Below the pieces are notes generated by a model that was given only the letters and a program-made list of their open reading frames with translations, made no database searches and was not told the origin of the DNA. Of a stretch of DNA of 64,000 bases, positions 45,044-53,306 are shown piece after piece. Position 1 is the stretch's first letter. Each line of letters begins with the position of its first letter. The position numbers and the translations under genes are program-made. Origin of the DNA: Natrialba taiwanensis DSM 12281. GTDB lineage: Archaea > Halobacteriota > Halobacteria > Halobacteriales > Natrialbaceae. The stretch spans positions 7,320 to 71,319 of the forward strand of contig NZ_AOIL01000051.1 in the NCBI RefSeq assembly GCF_000337595.1, written 5' to 3'.

Positions 45044-47347
45044 ATGGGTAGCCGACAGGACAGGTCGGAGCAATCGCTTTGGGGGAATCTCGATGCTGAC
45101 GGTGCACTCACGCGATATCGGGCGCTCGTAACTGCGATCGACGACGGTATTTGTCAACTCGATACAGCAGGACAGTTCGTTGCGGTCAACGACAGTATTG
45201 TCGAACTCACTGGATATACCGATGCCGAACTCCGCGGCGAACACGTCTCTGTAATTCTCGACGAGACCGACACCGAAACGATCGAACGGAAAATCGCCGG
45301 CCAGGCGGCGGCCGATACTGCTGCGGTTACCCCGTTGGAACTGGACGTTCAGACGGCTACTGGAACCGGAATCCCCTGTGAATTCCGGCTGACGGGGATC
45401 GACGAGGACGGTTCGTTTCGCGGAATCATCGGCGTCGTTCGAAAGCGTTCGGAGACGACACAACGGGTGAACTCGTCCGAATCGGCAGCGGTGAGTGATG
45501 ACACCGCCGACCAAGAGCGATCCGAACGGGGGATCGGAGAGAGTCAGGAAGCGTTCCAGTCGCTCGTCAATGCGGTCGAAGACTACGCGATCTTCCGACT
45601 GGACGAGGACGGATACGTCACCACTTGGAACCGAGGTGCAGAACAGATCAAAGGGTACGACCGCGCCGAAATCATCGGACAACACTTCTCGACGTTCTAC
45701 ACTGCGGAGGATCGGGCGGCAAACGTCCCCGAGCGAAACCTTGAGGCCGCGATCGAGAACGGTTCCGTCGAGGACGAAGGTTGGCGAATTAGAAAGGACG
45801 GCACGCAATTCTGGGCGAACGTCACGATTACGCCCGTCTGGGACGAGGACGGTACCCACCAGGGCTATCTGAAAGTCACCCGCGACATGACCGATCGGCG
45901 GAAACGGGAGATGGAACTCAAAGGCGAGCTCCAGCGGATCTTCGATCGTATTTCCGACGCGCTGTACGCGGTCGACAAGGAGTTCAGATTCACGCTCGTC
46001 AACGAGCGCGCCGAGGAGTTGCTGGGCTATCCGGAAGAAGACATCCTCGGCGAGAAGCTCTGGGATATATTCCCCTCGGCCGCCGAAATCGACGAGGTCT
46101 GGGAAGCATTTCACACGGCTCGGGAAGAACAGGTCGCGACCAGCTACGAACTCTACTACGATCATCTCGGTTTCTGGGTCGAGGCGAACCTCTATCCGTC
46201 CGAGACGGGGATCTCGGTGTACTTCCGCGACGTAACCGAACGCAAACGCCGCGAACAGGCGTTAGAAGAATCAGAACAGCGCTACCGGACGATCGCGGAG
46301 TACTTCCCGAACGGGATCGTCACCCTGTTCGATCACACCCTCGACTACACGCTCGCGGCAGGACAGGGCTTCGAGAAGGTCGACGAAGAGCCGAGTGACG
46401 TCGAGGGCACTAACTTTTACGACGCCTGGTCGGCGGAAACGCGCGACGACCTCGAACCGATCCTCCGCGCCGCGTTAAACGGCGAGAGGCGCTCGGTCGA
46501 ACTCTGGCACGACGGGCGAGAGTGGATCATATATGCGGTCCCGGTCACCGACAGCGACGGAACCGTCTTCGCCGGCGTGACGATGGCTCACGATATCACT
46601 GAACGGAAGGAGAACCAGCGGAAACTCGAAGAGACGATCGCACAACTCGAAGAATCGAACAAACGGCTGGAACAGTTCGCCTATGCTGCCTCACACGACC
46701 TACAGGAGCCACTCCGGATGGTCTCGAGCTACCTGCAACTCATCGAACACCGCTACAGCGACGCGTTCGACGAGGACGGCGAAGAGTTCCTCGAGTTCGC
46801 CATCGACGGCGCGGACCGAATGCGAAAGATGATCGAGGCGCTGCTCACGTACTCTCGGGTCGAGACACGCGGCGAACCGCTCGAGCCGGTCGCACTCGAC
46901 GACATTCTCGCGGACGCCCGCCAGGATCTACGGGTCCAGATCGAGGAAACGAACGCCGAGATTACGGCCGTCGATCTGCCGCGGGTCGAGGGAGATGCCG
47001 ACCAGTTGCGGCAGGTCTTCCAGAACCTGTTGGGCAACGCCATCGAGTACAGCGGAGACGACCGACCACGAGTGCACATCGACGCCGACCGGCGCACGTC
47101 TGACCAACGCCAGGAGTGGGTGATTTCGGTTCGCGACGAGGGGATCGGTATTGAAGCGGACGAGCAGGACCGGGTGTTCGAAGTGTTCGAGCGGTTGCAC
47201 ACCCGCGAAGACCACCCCGGGACGGGGATCGGACTCGCGCTGTGCCAGCGGATCATCGAGCGCCACGGCGGCGAGATATGGGTCGACTCGAAGCCGGGAG
47301 CGGGATCGACGTTTTCGTTCACGCTTCCGGCGGTAGAAGGCTCGTGA
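45044..47347 (+). CDS. Multi-PAS sensor histidine kinase
   Basis: 767 residues, no membrane helix. Four PAS-like domains: residues about 20-135 (ICQLDTAGQFVAVNDSIVELTGYTD), 170-285 (IFRLDEDGYVTTWNRGAEQIKGY), 300-405 (LYAVDKEFRFTLVNERAEELLGY) and 420-525. A coiled-coil linker leads to the HisKA box FAYAASHDLQEPLR with His551 and an HATPase_c domain with FQNLLGNAIEYS, RDEGIGI and GTGIGLAL. It is a cytosolic sensor for redox, light or a ligand; no haem-binding His motif is evident. No response regulator is adjacent. The kinase core is very similar to that at 4254-5408. Confidence 0.93.
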   Translation: MGSRQDRSEQSLWGNLDADGALTRYRALVTAIDDGICQLDTAGQFVAVNDSIVELTGYTDAELRGEHVSVILDETDTETIERKIAGQAAADTAAVTPLELDVQTATGTGIPCEFRLTGIDEDGSFRGIIGVVRKRSETTQRVNSSESAAVSDDTADQERSERGIGESQEAFQSLVNAVEDYAIFRLDEDGYVTTWNRGAEQIKGYDRAEIIGQHFSTFYTAEDRAANVPERNLEAAIENGSVEDEGWRIRKDGTQFWANVTITPVWDEDGTHQGYLKVTRDMTDRRKREMELKGELQRIFDRISDALYAVDKEFRFTLVNERAEELLGYPEEDILGEKLWDIFPSAAEIDEVWEAFHTAREEQVATSYELYYDHLGFWVEANLYPSETGISVYFRDVTERKRREQALEESEQRYRTIAEYFPNGIVTLFDHTLDYTLAAGQGFEKVDEEPSDVEGTNFYDAWSAETRDDLEPILRAALNGERRSVELWHDGREWIIYAVPVTDSDGTVFAGVTMAHDITERKENQRKLEETIAQLEESNKRLEQFAYAASHDLQEPLRMVSSYLQLIEHRYSDAFDEDGEEFLEFAIDGADRMRKMIEALLTYSRVETRGEPLEPVALDDILADARQDLRVQIEETNAEITAVDLPRVEGDADQLRQVFQNLLGNAIEYSGDDRPRVHIDADRRTSDQRQEWVISVRDEGIGIEADEQDRVFEVFERLHTREDHPGTGIGLALCQRIIERHGGEIWVDSKPGAGSTFSFTLPAVEGS

Positions 47348-47430
47348 TCGCGTCGATACGTGGCATTCCCGCCGAGAGGGCTTGCGCGATCCGGGCGACT
47401 CGTTATCCGATCAGCATTCCAACCACGAGT

Positions 47431-47667
47431 ATGGTATTCAAGCGTCTTCTCGGTTCGAAAGTGACTCGGTCGCTCACCGTTGCCTCGGTGTTGCTCGAGA
47501 TGAAGCGAGCGCTCAATCGCGGTAACAACGTCCGTGCACTCCTGTTGCTCGGCGTCGCCGTCCTCGCCTGGCAGTGGGCAGTTATCGGCCTGGTCGCACA
47601 GGGGCTCGCAAGCGTGATCCGTCGCGGGAGCTCGTCTGATTCGGGATCGAAATCACGTGCATCCTGA
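47431..47667 (+). CDS. Small membrane protein, unknown
   Basis: 78 residues from ATG 47431 (MVFKRLLGSKVTRS). A basic amphipathic N-terminus (MKRALNRGNN) precedes one hydrophobic helix (ALLLLGVAVLAWQWAVIGLVAQGLASVI), and a Ser-rich basic tail ends the protein. This is a single-pass membrane protein with the basic side inside. No family recognised. It lies 83 bp after the kinase gene in the same direction and could be read with it. Confidence 0.45.
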   Translation: MVFKRLLGSKVTRSLTVASVLLEMKRALNRGNNVRALLLLGVAVLAWQWAVIGLVAQGLASVIRRGSSSDSGSKSRAS

Positions 47668-47702
47668 ATGTTTACCGAGCGCTCGAAACACACTGACGCG
47701 AA

Positions 47703-47765
47703 TTGACAGCACTGTTCCTCGCCAAAACCGGCATTTGACAGCACTACTCCTCGCCAAAATCGGCA
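47703..47765. repeat. 31-bp tandem duplication at a gene end
   Basis: Copies at 47703-47733 and 47735-47765 differ at 3 of 31 positions (TTGACAGCACTGTTCCTCGC versus TTGACAGCACTACTCCTCGC at the start). The inner copy covers the last seven codons of the minus-strand ORF 48088-47744 and its stop; the outer copy lies just beyond. Confidence 0.75.
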
Positions 47766-48088
47766 TCGTCGAAGTGGTCGTTCGCCAGGTCGTCGAGTAG
47801 CGATTCGGTTTCTGCCCGCACGTCGTCGTCGAGGTCCGAAACCGCACCGACGCCGTGACCCCCACTTTTCGCCGTCTGGAGAGCGTTCCGGTTCAACTGC
47901 CCGCTCGGATCGACGACGGGGAGCTTCAAATCGGTGAAATTCTCCGGCGGAAACCCAGTTGCCGAGAGCAAAAAGTGATCGGCGACATCGCCCAGATCGT
48001 CGGTCTCGAAGTCCTCAAGTTGAGGCTCGGACCACTCATCGGTCGTCGTGGCGCTGAACTCGGGGTCGTGCAGTTCGTACTCGGTCAT
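47744..48088 (-). CDS. Acidic protein, possibly provirus-related
   Basis: 114 residues, very acidic (MTEYELHDPEFSATTTDEW ...). The stretch ENFTDLKLPVVDPSGQLNRNALQTAKSGGHGVGAV and the following RAETESLLDDLANDHFDDADF resemble a segment seen in haloarchaeal virus or head-protease-associated proteins, as far as I recall. No other viral gene is nearby, so it may be a single relic. The final codons and stop are tandemly duplicated (47703-47765). Confidence 0.4.
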   Translation of the reverse strand: MTEYELHDPEFSATTTDEWSEPQLEDFETDDLGDVADHFLLSATGFPPENFTDLKLPVVDPSGQLNRNALQTAKSGGHGVGAVSDLDDDVRAETESLLDDLANDHFDDADFGEE

Positions 48089-48164
48089 ATTCGAATCGAC
48101 GCGCGCGGCGTCCGTCGATGTTGCCCCAGCAGTGGCAACGACGCCGAGTGCGGCCGGCGACGGC

Positions 48165-49109
48165 TCAAGCGAAATCGTCGACGAGCGGAAGCGTCGCCAA
48201 CTGCGCCGCCGACAGGAGGACGCGGTCCTTCTCGAGGCCGTGGGCGATCGATTCGACCATGCCGTCGCTATCGGTGAGCGGAATCAGTCTCACAACCGTC
48301 CCGCGCTCGTCGGCAGCGAGTTCAACGAGCGCGTGTGGAAACGAGGAGACGGCGGGGACGGTGAGTTCCGTGATACCGTCGGCGCGTTCGAGCGCGGGAA
48401 AGTGGAGGTGCCCGGTGATGACCAGCGAGACGTCGTGGCTCACGAGCAGGTCGACCAGCGGCTCCGGATTGGAGAAGCCGGGGACGCTTCCCTCGACGGG
48501 AAGTTCGGCGCTGTAGCGCTCGTAGAGCATCCCCGTCGCGGGCAGGTTGTGGTGGACGACGACGATCGACGTATCGGCAGCGGACGCGGATTCAGACAGT
48601 GCCTCGTCGAGCCACATCAACTGCGCCGCGTCGATACGGCCATCCCACGTCTCCGCGGGCGCGTCCGGCGTCGCCGCGTGGCTGTTCAACCCGAACACGT
48701 CGAGGCCGCCGAACCGAACGTGAAACGGCAGCCCGCCGGGGGTGTATCGATCCTCGAACGCCCCGATCGGCAACGAGTCATGTTCGTCGAACGCCGTCGG
48801 AAAATCGTGATTACCGGGAACGGCGACCGCCGGCGGATCGAACCCGGCGAGTTCATCGAACAAGCTGAACTCGTCAGGGTTGCCGTTTCGCGTCAGGTCG
48901 CCGGCGATGACGACGCCGTCATAGTCGCGGTCGTTGACGGCGTCAACGGCGGCCCGAAGGTGGCGCTCCGTGCGGTGAAAGACCTTCCAGGTGCCCGTTG
49001 CGTCCGTCGCGAGATGAACGTCCGAGAGGACGCCGAGGCGGGTCGGGTCGGTCGCCGTCGGTCGCTCGAGGCGTGCGAGAACCTGTCCGGAATGCGGACG
49101 AGCTGGCAT
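48165..49109 (-). CDS. Calcineurin-like metallophosphoesterase
   Basis: 314 residues from ATG 49109 (MPARPHSGQVLARLERP). Catalytic motifs in order: D-x-H in LSDVHLA, GDLTRNG, GNHDF, HH in VVVHHNLP, and GHLHFP. This is the class of Ser/Thr phosphatase-like phosphodiesterases; substrate not known. An inserted acidic region separates the third and fourth motifs. It lies 81 bp after the ComA-like gene on the same strand (50027-49191, then this). Confidence 0.88.
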   Translation of the reverse strand: MPARPHSGQVLARLERPTATDPTRLGVLSDVHLATDATGTWKVFHRTERHLRAAVDAVNDRDYDGVVIAGDLTRNGNPDEFSLFDELAGFDPPAVAVPGNHDFPTAFDEHDSLPIGAFEDRYTPGGLPFHVRFGGLDVFGLNSHAATPDAPAETWDGRIDAAQLMWLDEALSESASAADTSIVVVHHNLPATGMLYERYSAELPVEGSVPGFSNPEPLVDLLVSHDVSLVITGHLHFPALERADGITELTVPAVSSFPHALVELAADERGTVVRLIPLTDSDGMVESIAHGLEKDRVLLSAAQLATLPLVDDFA

Positions 49110-49190
49110 CGGTATGGTCCCCAACGGCAACGAGCCGTGTAATCCCCGGACCGTCATTCGCCGTCGAAACCGGAACGGTCTCCGCCGCGG

Positions 49191-50027
49191 TTAGCCACCG
49201 TCGCCGTCGTAGCTCGCGATCCGCCCCCACGTCGATTTCTTCCCCCAGAGCCCCGAGCGCATGCACTCGAGTTCGACGATCTGGGAGTTATCGACGAAGA
49301 GGTTCACCCGCGGCCCGAACTGCTTGATGTACCACTCGAACACCGCGGGATCGGCGGCCTCGAAGACACAGTGCTCGATCCCGAGTTCGGTCGCGATCTC
49401 GAAGGCGACATCCGTCCGCCAATCGCGAACTCGTTCGGTGATTCCCTCCGATTCGACCATGACTTTGTACGCGCCGGCCTCCAGGTGTCGTTTGCCTTCC
49501 TCGATCGCGCTCGTCGGATCGATCGCGGACTCGCTTTCGAGTTCTTCGACGCTCGATGCGCCGCCGGCACCGAACTGGACGTTGATCTCGGGTTTCGCCT
49601 GCAGGCCGTGGTCCTGGACGAGTTCGGTGAGCGCGACCGTGTCGTCGACATCGATGGCGAGGAAGCCGCTCGAGATTTCGACGATGTCGAAGCCGAGGTC
49701 GGCGGCTTCCTCGATGTACCGTTCGACCCGGTCGTGGTCGCGGATCAGGACGTTCTCGATGAAGCCGCCGGTCGAGACCAGTACGTCGTGGTCGTGGCAG
49801 ACCTCGATCAGCTCTCGGACGGCGTCTTCGGGCATCAGCGCGAACGAGCCGCCGGAGAACTTGTAGATGTCGACGTACGCGCCCATCGTCTCCAGGATGT
49901 CGCGCAGTTCGCGCGGGCCCATCGGGTCGTAGTAGGGGCCGCGGATTTCGGTGATGCCGTTCTCACGGGGTTTGTCTTCGCGCTCGTTGACGTGCAGGAA
50001 GTCGAACGCGCGGTCTGTGTCGACCAT
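49191..50027 (-). CDS. Phosphosulfolactate synthase family (ComA-like)
   Basis: 278 residues from ATG 50027 (MVDTDRAFDFLHVNERE). The TIM-barrel family joins sulfite to phosphoenolpyruvate, the first step toward coenzyme M in methanogens and toward sulfolactate in others. Family landmarks are RGPYYDPMG, VDIYKFSGGSFALM, VSTGGFIEN, VEISSGFLAID and the C-terminal FGPRVNLFVDNSQI. Haloarchaea do not make methane, so this member probably serves sulfolactate/sulfonate formation or has a new substrate. No other com gene is in the window. The N-terminal extension before 50027 is not conserved-looking. Confidence 0.85.
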   Translation of the reverse strand: MVDTDRAFDFLHVNEREDKPRENGITEIRGPYYDPMGPRELRDILETMGAYVDIYKFSGGSFALMPEDAVRELIEVCHDHDVLVSTGGFIENVLIRDHDRVERYIEEAADLGFDIVEISSGFLAIDVDDTVALTELVQDHGLQAKPEINVQFGAGGASSVEELESESAIDPTSAIEEGKRHLEAGAYKVMVESEGITERVRDWRTDVAFEIATELGIEHCVFEAADPAVFEWYIKQFGPRVNLFVDNSQIVELECMRSGLWGKKSTWGRIASYDGDGG

Positions 50028-50154
50028 GGAGGGCCCGACCACGAGCATGACCAAAACGCTGTCACGCCACTCCATTGAACTCCTCCGCCGGTGATAGATC
50101 TCCGGTGAGAAGCGCGCCTGAAAGATTATCCCGTTCCAAACGAAATTCGAGACT

Positions 50155-50370
50155 ATGCCGTCGCTAGAAGGCCTAAAGACCTGGTTTTACTATGAGGCCC
50201 GCATCATAGCGTTCGCCGTCTTCCTGTTTATTGTTTTATGGGCGGTAAATCGGATTACGGGATACCTGGACGGGCTTTCGCTTACAAGTCCGCGATTTGG
50301 ACTCGCTATCACGGCGATCTGGTTTGGCACGGCCCTGGCTCTGCTCTGGCTGGCAGGGCGATACAACTGA
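50155..50370 (+). CDS. Small two-helix membrane protein
   Basis: 71 residues. MPSLEGLKTWFYYEARIIA precedes a hydrophobic helix (IIAFAVFLFIVLWAVNRI), a short loop (TGYLDGLSLTSPRFG) and a second helix (LAITAIWFGTALALLWLAG). No family known to me. It is more AT-rich than its neighbours, and convergent with the PrpD-like gene. Nothing around it suggests a role. Confidence 0.5.
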   Translation: MPSLEGLKTWFYYEARIIAFAVFLFIVLWAVNRITGYLDGLSLTSPRFGLAITAIWFGTALALLWLAGRYN

Positions 50371-50419
50371 CCGGGACGCAGCTCTACGAATCGCCGTTTT
50401 CGCACGAGTTCGAACGCGG

Positions 50420-51769
50420 TCAGGCGAGGAGTGCCGTCAGGTCGGTCACTCTGTGGTCTTCGATCGATCGGATCAGCGCCTGAATGTCATCGCGACGCTC
50501 GGCGTCGATAAACTCGTCGGTGACCGTCTCGAATTTTTCCGTGAGACCGTCCCATCCGATCGGATCGGTCGGATGGCCCCGGAAGGCGTCCTTCTCGACC
50601 CGGTAGGTGGTCCCGTCGTCCATCGTGACGTCGATGACGGCGGGCATCTCCCCGTTTTCGAAGCGTTCCGTGAGGTCGGGATCCTCGGAAACGTCGACGA
50701 TCCGGAGCAACTGCTGAACGTCGTTCCGACGGATTCGATCGGGGTCGTACTGCGCCAGCGAGAGGTCGCGATCGAGCAGCGCGACGGCGAGCATGTACGG
50801 CAGCGAGTGGTCCGCCTGCGCTCGGTTGGCGACCTCGTAGCGGTTGCCCTCGCCGCCGCCGATGATGAGCTTTGCGCCGCCGAAGGTCTCGAGTTTGATT
50901 CCGGCGACCTTCGCCGGATCGAGCTCCTCGCGCTCGGCGAGTTCGACGACGCCTTCGACCGCGGACTGGGCGTAGGTCTCGGCGACGTACCGTTTCGTCA
51001 TCACGTCGTGAACTCGCTCGCCCGGCGTCAGTTCGACTTCGAACGGCCCCGAGATCACGTCCTGCCAGCCCTTCTGCCCCTCGAAGACGTTCCGCGGGCC
51101 GGCAACCCCGTGTTTCGCGAGCATCGCCGCGTAGACCGCGTTGCGAGCGGCGTTGGCCGATGCGAGCCCCTTCCACTCGTTGATCTCGCCGGTGCGGGTC
51201 ACGCGAAGGGCGTTGTGACCCGTCGCGGCGATGGCGATCGCACTTCGGATCTCCTCAAGATCGAGTTCGAGTACCTTCGACGCGCCGGCGGCGGCCGAGA
51301 CGACGGTGTGAGTGACGTGATCGAATCCCCGCTCGCGGACGGGTGCGTTCCAGGCGAGTTCAGCCTGGATCTCGTAGGCGACCGCGAGACCGGCGAGCAG
51401 GTCGGTGCCGGAGCGGTCGGCGAACTCGGCGGCGGCGACGACGGCTGCGACGTTGTCGCTCGGGTGTGGCGTCTCGCCGGGCGCGAGAAAGGAGTCCATG
51501 TAGTCGAGGTAGCGAACGAGCGCCGTGTTGTGCATCGCCGCGCCGACTGGGGAGACGCGTTGGTCGCGGCCCCAGAGCGTACAGGGACCGTCGTTCTCGA
51601 GCGCCGTGACCGTCCGGAAGACGGCCTGTGGCGGCCCGGCGACTTCGGCGGGGATAGCGATCCCAACCGCGTCGAAAAGCCGTCGTTTGAGCGCGTCGCG
51701 AACGTCCGGGGAGAGGTTGTCGTAGTCAGTTTCCTGAACGAACTCGGCGAGTTCGAGTGCGGTTGTCAT
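50420..51769 (-). CDS. MmgE/PrpD-family protein
   Basis: 449 residues. The family includes 2-methylcitrate dehydratase (PrpD), cis-aconitate decarboxylase and iminodisuccinate epimerase; these enzymes remove or add water or CO2 without a cofactor. The helical domain contains RYLDYMDSFLAPGETPHPSDNVAAVVAAAEF (Asp/His around the active site) and ATGHNALRVTRTGEINEWKGLASANAARNAVYAAMLAKHG. The alpha/beta lid is DVTMDDGTTYRVEKDAFRGHPTDPI. Methylcitrate synthase and lyase are absent from the window, so propionate use cannot be inferred; length is normal for the family. Confidence 0.85.
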   Translation of the reverse strand: MTTALELAEFVQETDYDNLSPDVRDALKRRLFDAVGIAIPAEVAGPPQAVFRTVTALENDGPCTLWGRDQRVSPVGAAMHNTALVRYLDYMDSFLAPGETPHPSDNVAAVVAAAEFADRSGTDLLAGLAVAYEIQAELAWNAPVRERGFDHVTHTVVSAAAGASKVLELDLEEIRSAIAIAATGHNALRVTRTGEINEWKGLASANAARNAVYAAMLAKHGVAGPRNVFEGQKGWQDVISGPFEVELTPGERVHDVMTKRYVAETYAQSAVEGVVELAEREELDPAKVAGIKLETFGGAKLIIGGGEGNRYEVANRAQADHSLPYMLAVALLDRDLSLAQYDPDRIRRNDVQQLLRIVDVSEDPDLTERFENGEMPAVIDVTMDDGTTYRVEKDAFRGHPTDPIGWDGLTEKFETVTDEFIDAERRDDIQALIRSIEDHRVTDLTALLA

Positions 51770-51929
51770 ACGGCCGGTACCACGACGACCGCCAAACGTC
51801 TTGGCGTGGTCGGCACGGATAGCGATCAGCGTCGATGCCGTCGCCGATCGCGAGTGGCCGGTCGTCCAGGACGGGAGACGCGCGTTCGATAGTTCAAAGG
51901 GGCATCTAACCGGGTAACCGAGTATTCGG

Positions 51930-52502
51930 TCAGGGATCGTCGTCGTTGTATCCGTACTCTCGATCCGGGTCCTGAACGCCTTCCGTGCGCGAGCCGACCC
52001 AGGCCCCCAGGGCGAGGCCGTAGACGAAGTGGCCGGCGTGAAACAGCGCGAGTTCGTCGGTGTCGAGTCGGATGTCGAGCAGTTCCTTCAGCATGATCTG
52101 GGAGCCGAACGCGGAGAGGGCCATCCCGAAGACGGTTCCCCAGACGAGGCCGCGTTGCTCCGGTTCGATCGACTCTTCGGCGTCCTGGAGGGCGAAGAGG
52201 GCACCGAACACGGCACCGGCCTGGACGCCGTAGAGGAGATGCAAGGCGATGCCGGCGATCGGATGGTCGTCGGGGTCGCCGCCGGAGACGTACTGCGCCC
52301 AGAAGTTGGCGGACGGTGGCAGCGAGCGCAGGATCGGCAGCCGAAACGCCGTCATGATGAGCGTCGCGACGAAACCGGCTTGAAGCCCGCGAACTGCGGC
52401 ACCGCCGGCGTGTGCGAGACGCGACTTGTCGGTTACCGCTCCGGAACGCTTCGGTGCCGACGAATCCGACCCGAACTGCTGTAACCGATCGAATACTGAC
52501 AT
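51930..52502 (-). CDS. Membrane protein of unknown function (DUF6789-like)
   Basis: 190 residues from ATG 52502 (MSVFDRLQQFGSDSS). Four hydrophobic segments begin with AAVRGLQAGFVATLIMTAFRLPIL, continue with IAGIALHLLYGVQAGAVFGALF and WGTVFGMALSAFGSQIML, and end with FHAGHFVYGLALGAWVG. The Gly-His pairs (HLLYG, HAGHFVYG) recur in halophile proteins of this type. The protein may be a channel- or transporter-like assembly but has no experimentally known role that I recall. The tail is acidic (DPDREYGYNDDDP). It is divergent from the MFS relic. Confidence 0.65.
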   Translation of the reverse strand: MSVFDRLQQFGSDSSAPKRSGAVTDKSRLAHAGGAAVRGLQAGFVATLIMTAFRLPILRSLPPSANFWAQYVSGGDPDDHPIAGIALHLLYGVQAGAVFGALFALQDAEESIEPEQRGLVWGTVFGMALSAFGSQIMLKELLDIRLDTDELALFHAGHFVYGLALGAWVGSRTEGVQDPDREYGYNDDDP

Positions 52503-52660
52503 GGGGGTTTGGGACGCTACCACTGGGAGTTCCTTAACGCTCCGGCGTGATCCTGACTGCAACTGGGCGGAACGTGTGTCTGCACAATAGATCAACGCAA
52601 CTGCCGGTATCGATAGACGGTTACGTCGAATTGACCGACTAGTCAGACGGGAGTAGAAGC

Positions 52661-53144
52661 GTGGACGAGACACCGGGTACAGACGGACAGTACAATACAG
52701 TTCGAGACGGCAGTACCTGATCATCGGATCCGCCGTCGCCAGCACCTTCTTCGTCGGCTTCGGCGGTGGCGTCATCTTTCCGATCCTGCCGAATTTGGCG
52801 GGCGCGAGTTCAGCGGTGACGCTGACCGTCGCCTGTCTCTTCATCGGCGCTGGACAAGGCGGGACCAGCGGCCCACTCATGGCGCTGCTCGCCGATCTCA
52901 CGCCGGACGAGCATGGGCCGGGTCCGGAACGACGAATGTTCTCGGCGATGTCGGCGGCGGGCTCGGGCCGCTGCTCTCGGTTCCACTCGTCGATACGCTC
53001 GGCTTTCCGCCGGTGTACGCCGCGTGTGCGATCATGCCGCTGGTCGCGGGCGGAATCCTGCTCGCCGGTATCTACCGCGAGACGGGCGCGTTGCTTCCGG
53101 CGACGAGAGAGCAGAGCAGGGCCAGCGAGTCACTGGACGACTAA
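52661..53144 (+). pseudogene. Decayed MFS transporter gene
   Basis: A plus-strand relic in pieces. GTG 52661 opens MDETPGTDGQY and stops. A frame shift leads to YLIIGSAVASTFFVGFGGGVIFPILPN (helix 1). This is joined directly to SSAVTLTVACLFIGAGQGGTSGPLMALLADLTPDE of the C-terminal half, and a further shift gives NVLGDVGGGLGPLLSVPLVDTLGFPPVYAACAIMPL ... ending SLDD and stop at 53144. Helices 2 to about 9 are deleted. No product is expected. Confidence 0.75.
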
Positions 53145-53275
53145 CGACAGTTGAGAATACGAGTGCAGTATGCAGAGTAGTCGATAAAATTCACGCACAT
53201 TGGAAGTGCAAGCCTACACTACAGACGGTCATCAGTATTTCTTTCCTACGTTATCTGAGTTGCCATCATGTGGAT

Positions 53276-53286
53276 TCTTTTATGAT
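53276..53286 (+). promoter_or_regulatory. TATA box of the esterase gene
   Basis: TCTTTTATGAT is centred about 26 bp before ATG 53307, which predicts a leaderless mRNA. Confidence 0.45.
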
Positions 53287-53306
53287 TGTGTCCTTACTAA
53301 ATACGC

